This document shows, piece by piece, positions 17,347-27,040 of a stretch of 58,590 nucleotides of DNA (positions are counted from its first letter, which is position 1; the number at the start of each line of letters is the position of its first letter). Both the position numbers and the translations under genes were made by a program. The notes beneath the pieces are model-generated. The model searched no databases, was not told the DNA's origin, and was given only the letters and a program-made list of their open reading frames with translations. Source of the stretch: Syntrophobacteraceae bacterium (GTDB taxonomy: Bacteria > Desulfobacterota > Syntrophobacteria > Syntrophobacterales > Syntrophobacteraceae); contig PLSV01000330.1 of NCBI GenBank assembly GCA_003165235.1, positions 2,416 through 61,005 on the forward strand, read 5' to 3'.

Positions 17347-18117
17347 ATGCCTGTTTCGGCTATTGAGTTGAACAATATCTTTTTTTTCTATAACAGCCAT
17401 TCCATTCTGTCCGGTGTGAACCTGAAGGTGGAGGAGCAGGATTTCCTGGCAATAATCGGACCTAACGGCAGTGGTAAGACTACCCTGCTCAAGATCATCC
17501 TGGGCATTTTGAACCCTGGGCAGGGGACCGTAAGGATTTTCGGCAAGACGCCCCTGGAAGCCGCCGGACTGCTTGGGTATGTCCCACAGGACACGGGGCT
17601 TAACAAGGATTTCCCTATTTCCGTTCAGGATGTTGCGCTTATGGGCAGGCTCGGCCGCAGGGGGCGAGAGCGCCGATACACTTCCGAAGATAGGGCCCTT
17701 GTCAGACGGGTATTGGAACAAGTTGGGATGTGGGAGTTCCGGGACCGGCCAATCGGCAAGCTCTCCGGTGGTCAGAGACAGCGGGTGCTGATTGCCCGGG
17801 CGCTTACCGTCGAACCGAAAGTCTTGCTCATGGACGAGCCTACCGCCAGCGTGGACGCGCAGTTCCAAACCGACCTATATGACCTGCTGAAAGAATTGAA
17901 CGCTACGATCACCATTGTCGTCGTGAGCCACGACATGAGCGTCCTGTCCGGCTATATCAACTCGGTCGCCTGCCTCAATCGCACCCTTTACTATCACGAA
18001 TCAGGCGAAATCACTGACGAGATGCTGCATGCAGCCTACCAATGCCCCGTTGACCTAATAGTCCACGGCGGGGTGCCTCATCGCGTTCTGCGCAAGCACG
18101 ACCACGAGGACTCCTGA
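17347..18117 (+). CDS. znuC: zinc ABC transporter ATP-binding protein
   Basis: A 256-residue ABC ATPase of the metal (ZnuC/MntB) family. It has Walker A GPNGSGKTT, Q-loop LGYVPQDTGLNKDFP (the family signature), LSGGQRQR, Walker B LLMDEPTASVD, and the switch histidine in VVVSHDMSV. The ATG at 17347 follows GGGAGAG; a longer frame back to 17233 overlaps znuA and is rejected. It ends 3 bases before znuB, so the three genes form an operon. Confidence 0.9.
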   Translation: MPVSAIELNNIFFFYNSHSILSGVNLKVEEQDFLAIIGPNGSGKTTLLKIILGILNPGQGTVRIFGKTPLEAAGLLGYVPQDTGLNKDFPISVQDVALMGRLGRRGRERRYTSEDRALVRRVLEQVGMWEFRDRPIGKLSGGQRQRVLIARALTVEPKVLLMDEPTASVDAQFQTDLYDLLKELNATITIVVVSHDMSVLSGYINSVACLNRTLYYHESGEITDEMLHAAYQCPVDLIVHGGVPHRVLRKHDHEDS

Positions 18118-18120
18118 GAA

Positions 18121-18939
18121 ATGCTCGAAGTCTTCCAATCCGAATTCATGCGCAACGCTCTTTTTGCCGGATTGCTCGCCAGCGTGGCTTGCGGGATTAT
18201 AGGAACGCTCGTCGTCGTAAACCGGATCGTTTTTATCTCGGGTGGAATCGCTCACGCCGCTTACGGCGGCATCGGATTGGCCTTTTTCTTGGGGATTGCG
18301 CCGCTGGCCGGGGCGGTCGGATTTGCGCTGGCGATCGCGATGATCATGGCCGCCGTCACACTGAAAAATAAGCAGAGGGCCGATACCGTCGTAGGTGTCT
18401 TGTGGGCCTTGGGAATGGCCCTGGGAATCATAATGATCGACCTCACACCGGGATATAATGTGGACCTGATGAGCTACTTGTTCGGGAGCATTCTGGCCGT
18501 GCCGCGTGCGGATATAGTGATGATGGCCTTGGTTGATGTTGGGGTGCTGGTAATTGTGGGGACGCTCTACAACAGCTTCCTTGCTATGTCTTTCGACGAG
18601 GAATTCGCGAAGGCCATGGGGGTCCGGGTTGGAATGCTTTACTACGTTCTGCTCGGGATGATCGCGCTTTCGGTAATCATGCTCATTCGCATTGTGGGCC
18701 TGGTTTTGGTTATTGCTCTTCTCACCATCCCGCCGTTCATTGCGGAAAAATTCTGCCGCTCCCTTAAAGCGATGATGATAACCTCGGTATTTCTTAATTT
18801 TTTCTTTTCACTCGCCGGTTTGTGGTTTTCCTACAGATTTAACCTTACCTCCGGGGCGACAATAATAATGGTTGCGGCAGCCTTTTTTTTCGCTTCGCTA
18901 ATCTATGAGCGGGTGCGCAACCATCTCGGCGGGTCTTAA
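18121..18939 (+). CDS. znuB: zinc ABC transporter permease
   Basis: A 272-residue inner-membrane permease of the ABC-3 family with about eight hydrophobic segments. It has the usual N-terminal helix (FMRNALFAGLLASVACGIIG) and the conserved cytoplasmic region VVNRIVFISGGIAHAAYGG. It completes znuABC. It is convergent with the copper ATPase gene, 51 bases apart. Confidence 0.9.
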   Translation: MLEVFQSEFMRNALFAGLLASVACGIIGTLVVVNRIVFISGGIAHAAYGGIGLAFFLGIAPLAGAVGFALAIAMIMAAVTLKNKQRADTVVGVLWALGMALGIIMIDLTPGYNVDLMSYLFGSILAVPRADIVMMALVDVGVLVIVGTLYNSFLAMSFDEEFAKAMGVRVGMLYYVLLGMIALSVIMLIRIVGLVLVIALLTIPPFIAEKFCRSLKAMMITSVFLNFFFSLAGLWFSYRFNLTSGATIIMVAAAFFFASLIYERVRNHLGGS

Positions 18940-18990
18940 GTCAGCAGCCGGCATCTTCGATCAGGCGCCGGGGCTTTTGCCTGCTGCCGT

Positions 18991-21570
18991 TCAAGGGATT
19001 CGATCTCGAGTGAATCCGGAAATCCTGGAAGCGTTGTAGATAACGGTCACGCTGCTGGCGAACATGGCGAAGGCGGCGATGAGCGGATTTAGAATGCCGG
19101 CGGCTGCAAGCGGAATCCCAAAAACATTATAGAAAAAGGAAAAGAAAAGATTCTGCCTGGTGATCTTGAAGGAAAAGCGGGAAAGTTCGAGCAGTTCGGG
19201 TATCTTTAACAGATCGTCTCCGAGGATCGCAGCATCGGAGCATTCCCGGGTCAGATTTGCGCCTGCCCCGAGCGTTATTCCAAGGTCTGAGCGGGCGAGG
19301 GCCGCCGCATCGTTTATTCCGTCGCCGGCCATCGCAACTCGTTTTCCCTGCGCCTGGAACTCTTCAATTATCCTGACCTTATCCTGCGGACGCCTTTGAC
19401 CGGCGAAGTTGTCCGCCCCCGCCTGAAGCGCGAGCGTCCGAGTGGTTTCCTCCGAATCCCCGGAGACTATCCATACCGAGATGCCCTCGGAGCGGAGCCT
19501 GGATACGATTTCTCGCGCATTGTCCCTCAGCCTGTCGCCAAAGACAAAAAACCCTCTTACAGCGCCGCTCCAGGCAAAATATACAATTGTCGATCCGGAG
19601 GTCTCAAAAGCGTGGGCCCGGTCCCGGAGCACATCCGAAAATCCCAGCCCATAGTGGATCATCAGTTGCCGGGCGCCGGCCATCACCTCGCCGGACCGTG
19701 TCAGGGCGCTTATCCCCAGCCCCTCCCATGCCTCAAAAGACAGCACCTCATCGAGTTCCATAGAGTGAAGGCGCGCGGCCTTCACTATCTCGCGGGCCAG
19801 GAAATGATCCGATTTGACTTCCGCTGAGGCGACCCGCTGCAGGGCTTCATCTGCGTTTGCGTCCAGGGTGACTGTCTCGCGCAGAATGTAGGCGCCTTCG
19901 GTCAAGGTCCCTGTTTTATCGAAAATCATCACGTCCAGGCGGTCGGCTCGTTCGAGGGCTGCGGGGTTGCGGATGAGTATGCCGGAAGCGCGCGCCCTGG
20001 CGATTGCGGCAACTCTGGCAAGAGGGGTGGCTATTCCGAGAGCGCAGGGACATGTTATCACGAGTACGGCTAACGCCCGCAAAAGAGCTTCGCCCGCCGG
20101 TGTGGAGGATGCGAGAAGAAAGATGAAGATGGAAGCGGAGAGCGCCAGCACGGCGGGGACCAGGACCCGCATGAAGCGGTCTGCAAACAGCTCGAGTCGG
20201 TTCTTGGTAGAAAGCGCTTCCTGAATCAATGTAATTATCTGGTTGAGGGAACTTTGGTCCCCCGCACGGACGGCCTCAAATTTCGCCTCTCCATTCAACA
20301 CGAGCGATCCGGCAGACACGTCGGCTCCGGGTCCCTTTTTCACCGGACGCGATTCCCCGGTTGTTACGGATTCGTCCAGAACGGCCTCCCCGGAAAAGAC
20401 ACGTCCGTCAATGGGTAAGCGCTCACCGGGAAACACCAGGAACAAATCGCCCCTGGAAACCTTATCGGACGCCGTCCAGATTTCCCTGCCGTCTTTTGAG
20501 ATTCGGGCCTTCCCGCTTGCTGCGTGAAAAAGCGCGGTGATCGTACCGGAAATCTTTTCTTTTGCCCGAGTTTCAATGAATCTGCCGAGCAGAACGAGCG
20601 TGACTAGCATCGAGGCGGTATCGAAATACACATGAAGGCTTCCCCGCAAAGTCGCCGCAACGCTGTAAAAATAGGCCGAGAGCACGCCGGCCGCTATCAG
20701 CGTGTCCATGGTGGCGCTAAGATGCAGGATGCCCCGGAATGCCTTGCGCAAGATCGGCCAGCCTGCGTAGAAAACGACGGGTGAGGAGATCGCCCAGAGG
20801 GTATATGAAAAAAGCGCCGCTCCCTCTCGTCCGATCTGTTCGAAAAAACCGGCCCAAAGAGCAAATGAGATCATCATTATGTTCATGCTGAGGATAGCGG
20901 AAATCCCGAGCCGTACGACAAGGTCCCTGCTTTGGCCCGAGTCGGGCGTGGATTCGGCCGGATAGGCCCTGTATCCCAGCCGGGAGATGCTCTCCATGAT
21001 AGTTTTGGGCTGGACCAGATGGGGCATGTACCTGATGCGGGCTATGTCCGAAAAAAAGAAGATGCCGGCGCTCAGCACTCCGTCCATTTTGCGCAGAAGA
21101 TGCTCGATGAGCCACGAACAGGCGATGCACCACATTCCTTCGATCCGGAGGGAAAGTTCCTGCGAGAGTCCTTCCTCGATCAGGGCTGCGGTAGGACCGT
21201 CAGCCGGCGCTTGCCCCGGACCCGATCCGGAGACCTCGACAGCCTGCCTGTCCACCCGCGAGGCTGGCTGACGGTCAAGGGGCCGATCCCGGCTGGTGAG
21301 CCAGGCGGAGTCGGGCCTGGATGGCGGAGTATTCTTGTCTTCGACCTCTGCCGATGGAATGAGGCCCGCTGAAACGCAAGCCCTGTAGAGTTCGGTATTT
21401 CGATAATCGCCGGGAACCCCTTCGGGGCTGTTGTAGAGAATCTGGAAGACATACATGCAGCCTAGGCAGCAAAAATGCGCGGTCCGGCCCGCAACCGGCT
21501 GAGAGATATTCGATCTCCCCGCCGGAAAACCGCACAGGCAGCACGTCTTGTCTGAAATCTGCGCTGACAA
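18991..21570 (-). CDS. copper-transporting P1B ATPase, FixI/CcoI-like
   Basis: A protein of about 859 residues. The N-terminal Cys-rich ATPase-catalytic-binding domain (CCLCGFPAG, then FCCLGCMYVF) is followed by a Ser/Pro-rich linker and an HMA domain with GMWCIACSW. Eight membrane helices include the CPC ion motif (ITCPCALGIATPLA). The phosphorylation loop is DKTGTLTEG and the hinge is MAGDGINDAAALARSD. The extra N-terminal domain and GMWCxxCxW are typical of CcoI/FixI-type ATPases that load copper into heme-copper oxidases. No cco genes are nearby. A TTG at 21570 is preferred because GGGGAAAGAG lies upstream; a TTG at 21588 is the alternative. Confidence 0.85.
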   Translation of the reverse strand: MSAQISDKTCCLCGFPAGRSNISQPVAGRTAHFCCLGCMYVFQILYNSPEGVPGDYRNTELYRACVSAGLIPSAEVEDKNTPPSRPDSAWLTSRDRPLDRQPASRVDRQAVEVSGSGPGQAPADGPTAALIEEGLSQELSLRIEGMWCIACSWLIEHLLRKMDGVLSAGIFFFSDIARIRYMPHLVQPKTIMESISRLGYRAYPAESTPDSGQSRDLVVRLGISAILSMNIMMISFALWAGFFEQIGREGAALFSYTLWAISSPVVFYAGWPILRKAFRGILHLSATMDTLIAAGVLSAYFYSVAATLRGSLHVYFDTASMLVTLVLLGRFIETRAKEKISGTITALFHAASGKARISKDGREIWTASDKVSRGDLFLVFPGERLPIDGRVFSGEAVLDESVTTGESRPVKKGPGADVSAGSLVLNGEAKFEAVRAGDQSSLNQIITLIQEALSTKNRLELFADRFMRVLVPAVLALSASIFIFLLASSTPAGEALLRALAVLVITCPCALGIATPLARVAAIARARASGILIRNPAALERADRLDVMIFDKTGTLTEGAYILRETVTLDANADEALQRVASAEVKSDHFLAREIVKAARLHSMELDEVLSFEAWEGLGISALTRSGEVMAGARQLMIHYGLGFSDVLRDRAHAFETSGSTIVYFAWSGAVRGFFVFGDRLRDNAREIVSRLRSEGISVWIVSGDSEETTRTLALQAGADNFAGQRRPQDKVRIIEEFQAQGKRVAMAGDGINDAAALARSDLGITLGAGANLTRECSDAAILGDDLLKIPELLELSRFSFKITRQNLFFSFFYNVFGIPLAAAGILNPLIAAFAMFASSVTVIYNASRISGFTRDRIP

Positions 21571-21827
21571 ATATGTCTCTTTCCCCAAAGGGATTTACGG
21601 GACTCGGGGCCTGCAGGAATCAGTTCTTTTCACAACCCCATCGCTTTTCACAGGCGCAGGGGGACCAATATCGAGCCGCAGATACCTGTTAACTTAAAAG
21701 GATGACAATTTCCACACCATTTCATGACGCTATTAAAAGATCCTTAGAGTGGGTCAAGCGGAGCGCAGCCCGCCAAGTCTTTTCGAATCAGGCGCAGAGC
21801 ACGCTGAGATCCCCGGATCAGAGCCTG

Positions 21828-21846
21828 CCCCGGACTTGATCTGGGG
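21828..21846. repeat. REP-like palindrome CCCCGGA...TCTGGGG
   Basis: CCCCGGACTTGATCTGGGG is a near-perfect inverted repeat. It is preceded by CAGAGCCTG, which also precedes a related palindrome at 35242-35268. The copy lies in the 575-base gap between the copper ATPase and pstS, which otherwise holds only the candidate pst promoter and leader. Confidence 0.6.
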
Positions 21847-21891
21847 CGCGCGGGTTCTTAATGTTCGAGGCACAGCCGGGCGCAAAAGAAA

Positions 21892-21918
21892 TTGAATTTG
21901 TAATGCATCTCTTATAAT
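21892..21918 (+). promoter_or_regulatory. candidate promoter for the pst operon
   Basis: A perfect TATAAT at 21913-21918 with TTGAAT 15 bases upstream (21892-21897), a short spacing. It would give a leader of about 240 bases before pstS. No CTGTCAT-type Pho boxes are recognisable, but the operator may differ in this lineage. Confidence 0.4.
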
Positions 21919-22163
21919 GTATTTAAGAATGCAGCCTGGAGGGTCCTTTCATTCAAGCAAGCTCACCTTTAAAAGCCGCTCCACTGAAATTTGGCTCTCT
22001 GAGACACTCCAGCTTTGTCTGCGGGTGTCCTTCGGGGTTCGAGAGTTCGCTGGAGAAGGCGAAGGGGCCCGTCTCGCTGGCGGGTGGGCTATCCGGATCG
22101 GCCCTTCGACGGCGGCATTGGCTGAGAAAACGAAAGTGCGGCCGGCTTTATGGCGGAGGTCAG

Positions 22164-23096
22164 ATGAGGGGAATAAGAGATCGCAGAGGGCGTCCCCCGA
22201 TATGCGTGCTCAGGCTTGCGTTTTTGTCAATCTGCCTTGCTTTGCTTATCAGCAGCGGGGCGCTCTCGGGCTGCGGCGGCAAAAAGCCGGAAACAAGGGC
22301 CGGTGCGGGCGGCAACGCCAGGGTAATTGAAAATAAAGGGTCGGATACACTTGTAAACCTGGCGCTTGCGTGGGCCGAAGCATATATGGAGGCGCATCCG
22401 GAGGTGAGCATTTCGGTGACCGGAGGAGGCAGCGGAACGGGCATTGCGGCCATGATAAACGGGACGGTTTCGATCGCAAGCGCATCCAGGGAAATGAAAC
22501 CCGAAGAGATAGCGGCCGCGAAAGCCAACGGTGTGAGCCCAGTGGAATTTACGGTTGCCAACGACGCAATCGCGGTCGTCGTCAGCCCTTCCAACCCGGT
22601 TCAACGTATGAGCATCCAGCAGATTTCAGACATTTACACCGGCGAGATCAAGAACTGGATGGAAGTTGGGGGAGAGAACAGGCCGATCGTGCTGCTGTCA
22701 AGGGAGTCCAATTCCGGAACTTATGTCTATTTTCTGGAGAATGTGATCCGGATGGGAAACAGCAAGAGCAAACTTCTGTTTTCGGCAGACACGCTCCTTA
22801 TGCCGTCGAGTGAAGGGATAAGCAGTGAAATTCGCCAAAACCCGAACGCAATCGGATATGACGGCCTCGGTTACGTGACCGCTGACCTGAAGGTCATAGC
22901 AGTATCAAAGAGTGAAAACGGCCCCTTTGTCATCCCGTCGGCGGAGACCGTCAAAAACGGTTCCTATCCTATTGCCCGTCCGCTCTACATGTATACGGCG
23001 GGTCAGCCTGCGGGACAGGTAAAGGACTACATAGAATGGATACATAACGGTGGCCAGACCCTTGTGGCAAAACTGGGCTTTGTCCCTCTACAATAA
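22164..23096 (+). CDS. pstS: phosphate ABC transporter substrate-binding lipoprotein
   Basis: A 310-residue PstS-like binding protein. It has a lipoprotein signal with lipobox LSGC (about residues 35-38), then the phosphate-site loops ENKGSDTLVNL, GGGSGTGIAAM, SREM, and RESNSGTYVYF. GGAGGT lies 5 bases before the ATG. It heads a tightly coupled pstS-C-A-B-B unit. A phoU gene is absent downstream, which is unusual for a pst operon. Confidence 0.92.
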   Translation: MRGIRDRRGRPPICVLRLAFLSICLALLISSGALSGCGGKKPETRAGAGGNARVIENKGSDTLVNLALAWAEAYMEAHPEVSISVTGGGSGTGIAAMINGTVSIASASREMKPEEIAAAKANGVSPVEFTVANDAIAVVVSPSNPVQRMSIQQISDIYTGEIKNWMEVGGENRPIVLLSRESNSGTYVYFLENVIRMGNSKSKLLFSADTLLMPSSEGISSEIRQNPNAIGYDGLGYVTADLKVIAVSKSENGPFVIPSAETVKNGSYPIARPLYMYTAGQPAGQVKDYIEWIHNGGQTLVAKLGFVPLQ

Positions 23097-24027
23097 AATT
23101 TCACAAGAGCGTGTGAGGCGCCGTACCGGTTCATCCGAAAAAGCGGGCAAACGCTTGACCGAGTTTTTCATCGAATCAGCCATCCGCGTACTCGGATTTT
23201 CCACTATCGGTTTCGTGCTGCTCATCTTTTTCTTCCTGCTCAAAGAGGGTCTCCCCATATTATGGGAGGTTTCTCCCGGCAACCTGTTTGGGACCCGGTG
23301 GTATCCCACCTTCGATATTTTCGGCGCCCTGCCCCTGATCCTGGGATCGGCTTACGTAACCATAGCTGCAATAGCTATCGCCCTTCCCCTGGGAGTGACA
23401 ACCGCTGTTTTTGTCCGGGAAGCGGCGCCCGATTGGGCTCGTGAAATTCTAAAACCACTGATCGAAGTACTTGCGGGAATACCTTCCGTGGTTCTGGGCT
23501 TTTTCGGAATGCACGTCATAGCGCCTATGGTGCGCACCACTCTAAATGTCCCGACGGGCCTTACGGCCTTCACGGGCGCTGTGCTTCTGGCCTATATGTC
23601 TTTGCCCACAATAATCAGCGTAGCCGAGGACGCCCTGGACAGCGTGCCGAAGAGTTACCGCGATGCGGCCCTGGCGATGGGCGCCACCCATTGGCAGACT
23701 ATCTGGCGGGTAATTGTGCCTGCTGCGCGCTCGGGCATCGCTGTGGCCGTGATGCTCGGGATGGGCAGGGCTATCGGCGAGACGATGGCGGTCATGATGG
23801 TCACCGGAAATGCGGCCCGGATGCCTCTCAGTCTTGGATCGATCTTCATGCCCGTGAGGACTATGACCGCTACGGTGGCGGCCGAAATGGGAGAGGTTGC
23901 AAACGGCAGCGTTCACTATCACGCTCTTTTTGGAATCGGGATCATCCTGTTTATTCTTACTTTTATCATCAATATTGTTGCTGCAGGCGCAATTTTCAAA
24001 AAGCGGCAAAAGGGAGGTCTGCGCTGA
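23050..24027 (+). CDS. pstC: phosphate ABC transporter permease PstC
   Basis: A protein of up to 325 residues with six membrane helices and the permease EAA loop (DAALAMGATHWQTIWRVIVPAARSG), typical of PstC. The GTG at 23050 overlaps pstS by 47 bases. A GTG at 23113 would remove the overlap and still keep the first helix, so the true start is undecided. It ends in an ATGA overlap with pstA. Confidence 0.88.
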   Translation: MARPLWQNWALSLYNKISQERVRRRTGSSEKAGKRLTEFFIESAIRVLGFSTIGFVLLIFFFLLKEGLPILWEVSPGNLFGTRWYPTFDIFGALPLILGSAYVTIAAIAIALPLGVTTAVFVREAAPDWAREILKPLIEVLAGIPSVVLGFFGMHVIAPMVRTTLNVPTGLTAFTGAVLLAYMSLPTIISVAEDALDSVPKSYRDAALAMGATHWQTIWRVIVPAARSGIAVAVMLGMGRAIGETMAVMMVTGNAARMPLSLGSIFMPVRTMTATVAAEMGEVANGSVHYHALFGIGIILFILTFIINIVAAGAIFKKRQKGGLR

Positions 24028-24872
24028 TGAACCGCAATCGGGCGCAACAGATAGGATTTGCGGTGCTGACACTGTCGGCGATAGCCGTAGTTGCGCCCAT
24101 TTTGATCGTGATAGGAATTATTCTGGTCGAAGGGGCAAGAGCCATCTCCTGGGAATTCATTTTTTCGATGCCTTACGAGGGCATGAAACAGGGAGGCATT
24201 TTCCCGGCCATAGTCGGAACGCTTATTTTGACAGTGTGCACTGCAGTCGCCGCCATCCCCGTAGGTGTCGCCGGGACCATTTATCTTGCCGAGTATGCGA
24301 AAGACACCTGGATAACACGGGCCATCCGGCTTGCGATCGTAAACCTGGCAGGCATTCCTTCCATCGTTTACGGACTTTTCGGACTGGGCATGTTCGTCCT
24401 GTTTCTGCATATGGGCACTTCAATCGTAGCCGGCGTGCTGACCCTGGCAATCATGACCCTGCCGGTCATCATCAGCACCTCCGAAGAAGCGCTGCGGGCC
24501 GTACCCATGGAATTCCGCACGGTTATCGCAAGTCTTGGCGGCACGCGCTGGCAGGCAATCCGCCATATCGTGCTTCCGGAGGCCCTGCCGGGCATAATAA
24601 CGGGCATAATTCTGGGCCTTTTGCGCGCCGCCGGGGAGACCGCCCCCATTCTTTTTACGGTTGCCGCCTTCTATCTGCCCCGCCTGCCCCAGTCGCCCTT
24701 CGACCAGGTAATGGCGCTGCCCTATCACCTCTATGTCATCAGCACCCAGGTGCCCGGCATGCCGGTCAGCGTTCAGTACGGCACGGCGCTCGTGCTGCTC
24801 ATTCTCGTCCTGTCCATGAATGTGGCGGCAACGGTCCTGCGAAGCTATTTCCGCAGGAGGCGGCAATGGTAG
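24027..24872 (+). CDS. pstA: phosphate ABC transporter permease PstA
   Basis: A 281-residue membrane protein with six predicted helices and the EAA loop (VIASLGGTRWQAIRHIVLPEALPG), plus the PstA-typical region GLLRAAGETAPILFTVAAF. The ATG overlaps the pstC stop (TGATG) and AGGGAGGT lies upstream, indicating translational coupling. It pairs with PstC to form the phosphate channel. Confidence 0.92.
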   Translation: MNRNRAQQIGFAVLTLSAIAVVAPILIVIGIILVEGARAISWEFIFSMPYEGMKQGGIFPAIVGTLILTVCTAVAAIPVGVAGTIYLAEYAKDTWITRAIRLAIVNLAGIPSIVYGLFGLGMFVLFLHMGTSIVAGVLTLAIMTLPVIISTSEEALRAVPMEFRTVIASLGGTRWQAIRHIVLPEALPGIITGIILGLLRAAGETAPILFTVAAFYLPRLPQSPFDQVMALPYHLYVISTQVPGMPVSVQYGTALVLLILVLSMNVAATVLRSYFRRRRQW

Positions 24873-25624
24873 AGCCAAAAATATGCATCGAGGAGGTAAA
24901 CTATTTTTACAGGGATTTCCAGGCGCTGCGTAACATCACCCTGGAGGCGCCGCCCAGGTCCGTAACAGTTTTTTTCGGTCCGGCGGGAGGCGGAAAGACA
25001 ACCTTGCTTCGTCTGATTAATAGGCTAAACGATATGGTCGACGATACCCGCATGACGGGGCGGGTTCTTTTGGACGGCAAAAACGTCTACGACCCCGGCG
25101 CCAACGTCGCAAGCCTGCGCCGCCGCGTTGGGATGGTCTTCGCGCTCCCGCTTCCTCTTCCCGGGACCGTTCGGGAAAATGTCACCTACGGGCTGAAGCT
25201 GGCCGGGCGGCGGGACGGCGGCAAAATGGAGCAAATCCTGGAGCGCAGTCTCACCCAGGCCGCTTTATGGGATGAGGTTAAGGACAGGCTTGACAGCCCG
25301 GCAAACGCCCTTTCCGGAGGCCAGCAACAAAGGCTTTGCATCGCCAGAAGCCTGGCGCTGGAGCCGGAGGTGCTGCTGCTCGACGAACCAACCTCGGGTC
25401 TTGACCCGATTTCAACGAGAAAGGTCGAGGAATCTCTGCACGAGTTGAAAAAACTCTATACGATCATCATCGTTCCGCACAGCATACAGCAGGCAGCCAG
25501 AGTGGCGGACCAGGCGGCTTTCCTTCTCATGGGGGACCTGATCGAATACCGTGCCGGTACGGAGATATTCACAACCCCCCATGACAAGCGCACGGAAGAT
25601 TACGTTACGGGCCGTTTCGGATAG
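24866..25624 (+). CDS. PstB-like ATPase 1, Q-loop Gln replaced by Ala
   Basis: A 252-residue PstB-family ABC ATPase whose start overlaps the pstA stop. Walker A (GPAGGGKTT), signature LSGGQ (149-153), Walker [13 protein letters not shown] and the H-loop histidine (205) are present. The Q-loop normally reads FQRPNPFP, but here it reads FALPLPLP, with Ala at residue 93 (GCG at 25142-25144). In ABC ATPases the Q-loop Gln contacts Mg/water and the transmembrane domains. A second PstB follows with the opposite defect. Most likely the two form a heterodimer. Family membership is firm and the asymmetry is inferred. Confidence 0.85.
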   Translation: MVEPKICIEEVNYFYRDFQALRNITLEAPPRSVTVFFGPAGGGKTTLLRLINRLNDMVDDTRMTGRVLLDGKNVYDPGANVASLRRRVGMVFALPLPLPGTVRENVTYGLKLAGRRDGGKMEQILERSLTQAALWDEVKDRLDSPANALSGGQQQRLCIARSLALEPEVLLLDEPTSGLDPISTRKVEESLHELKKLYTIIIVPHSIQQAARVADQAAFLLMGDLIEYRAGTEIFTTPHDKRTEDYVTGRFG

Positions 25625-25640
25625 CCCTCTAAGCGAAGAT

Positions 25641-26396
25641 ATGGAAAAAATCAGGGTAGAGAGCCTAAATTTTTATTACGGCCAAAAACTGGCCCTCAGC
25701 AATATTTCGATGTCCATACAGGATCGGCTCATAACGGCGCTGATCGGGCCTTCGGGGTGCGGCAAATCGACTTTTCTGCGTTGCCTCAACCGGATGAACG
25801 ACACTATTCGAGGCACGAAGGTGGAGGGCCGCGTCGAATTCGGCGGCCAGGACATCTACTCCCCCGGCGCCGATGTGGTTGAGCTGCGCAGGCGGGTAGG
25901 CATGGTCTTCCAGCGCCCAAACCCTTTTCCTCAGTCCATTTTCGACAATATCGCATTCGGGCCGCGTGTGCTTGGACTTCACGCGAATAAGAGGGACCTT
26001 TCCGAAATAGTTGAAGGAAGTCTTCGCAGCGCCGTACTCTGGGATGAGGTCAGGGACAGGTTGAAAGAAAATGCGCTGGGTCTTTCTCTTGGCCAGCAGC
26101 AAAGACTCTGCATCGCCCGAACCATCGCCGTAAAGCCTGAAGTCATCCTGATGGATGAGCCCTGCTCGGCGCTGGACCCGATTGCGACCCTTCAGATTGA
26201 AGAACTCATGCGGTCGCTCAAAAAAGATTACTCTATAGTCATTGTGACCCATAACATGCAGCAGGCTTCGCGCGCTTCCGAGTACACGGGCTTGTTCTGG
26301 CTGGGCGAATTGGTCGAATTCAATGCAACCGAGACTATCTTCACCCGCCCGAGCCAGAAACTCACCGAAGACTACATAACCGGCAGGGCGGGATAA
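25641..26396 (+). CDS. pstB: phosphate ABC transporter ATPase PstB, variant signature LSLGQ
   Basis: A 251-residue canonical-looking PstB. It has Walker [10 protein letters not shown], the intact Q-loop FQRPNPFP (Gln 91), Walker [13 protein letters not shown], and the switch histidine in [10 protein letters not shown]. The signature is LSLGQ (148-152) rather than LSGGQ, with Leu at 150 (CTT, 26088-26090). The ATG at 25641 lies 17 bases after pstB copy 1; longer upstream extensions overlap that gene. It closes the pst unit. Confidence 0.88.
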   Translation: MEKIRVESLNFYYGQKLALSNISMSIQDRLITALIGPSGCGKSTFLRCLNRMNDTIRGTKVEGRVEFGGQDIYSPGADVVELRRRVGMVFQRPNPFPQSIFDNIAFGPRVLGLHANKRDLSEIVEGSLRSAVLWDEVRDRLKENALGLSLGQQQRLCIARTIAVKPEVILMDEPCSALDPIATLQIEELMRSLKKDYSIVIVTHNMQQASRASEYTGLFWLGELVEFNATETIFTRPSQKLTEDYITGRAG

Positions 26397-26654
26397 ACCC
26401 GGTCAAACCGGCTGCCCGGGGCGCCGTCCCTCGTTGTTATCGAATCGTTCGCAGATTTTATCTCCAAAGCAAATAATCCGTTCGCGCCCGCTGCTCGGGG
26501 CAAGGAGCCCGTCGCCATCCGGCCCTTGCTTTCCTCTGCGGCATCTGTGTCTGTGGCGAAAGTTTTCGATTTCCCCCTGCCGAGCGCTGCCCGTTCGCTG
26601 CAAATGCAGGCCAAATGCAGCGAAACAGTGGACAGAAGGCAGCGAGCAGAATCC

Positions 26655-26770
26655 ATCAATTCCTCAATCCCTCAATTCACTTTCCTGCAAATTCAGGTCA
26701 AATCCAGGGAAACAGTGAGCGCTGAACAGTAAAATTCTTAAATTCCTCAATCCCTTAATGCCTCAATTTG
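26655..26770. repeat. AT-rich spacer repeat, copy 3 (CCTCAATCCCTCAATT type)
   Basis: Bases read TTCCTCAATCCCTCAATTC, then about 50 bases later TTCCTCAATCCCTTAATGCC, with CAGTGAGCGCTGAACAG between. It shares vocabulary with 65-120 and 3740-3792, and the GTGAGC part resembles 49395-49422. It lies in a 966-base stretch (26397-27362) with no convincing gene except a doubtful small ORF. Confidence 0.5.
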
Positions 26771-27040
26771 TTTTAATCCCGCAATATCATACCTTGCGGA
26801 GATTAAGGTCTGCAAAACGGCAACCAGAAACGGCAATAGAAGCGGCAAAATAAAAAAAAGGGAGGTGGAAGAATTTATTACCCGAAAGTCCGGTGGGAAA
26901 AATACCGGTGTGACAACGACTTCTGTCCGGCAAGGCGCTTTCACCGGCGACTCGGGCTGGCAAATTTCCGGCCCGGGACATCGCCTGCCTTATTCGCCGC
27001 TGTCTGTCCTGTCGCGGGGCAGTAATACATTAGCCCCGGC

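Noticed and set aside
23897-25624. 575-residue plus frame beginning inside pstC
   Set aside because: Only its last 252 residues (pstB copy 1) are real; the first part is a shifted reading of pstC and pstA.
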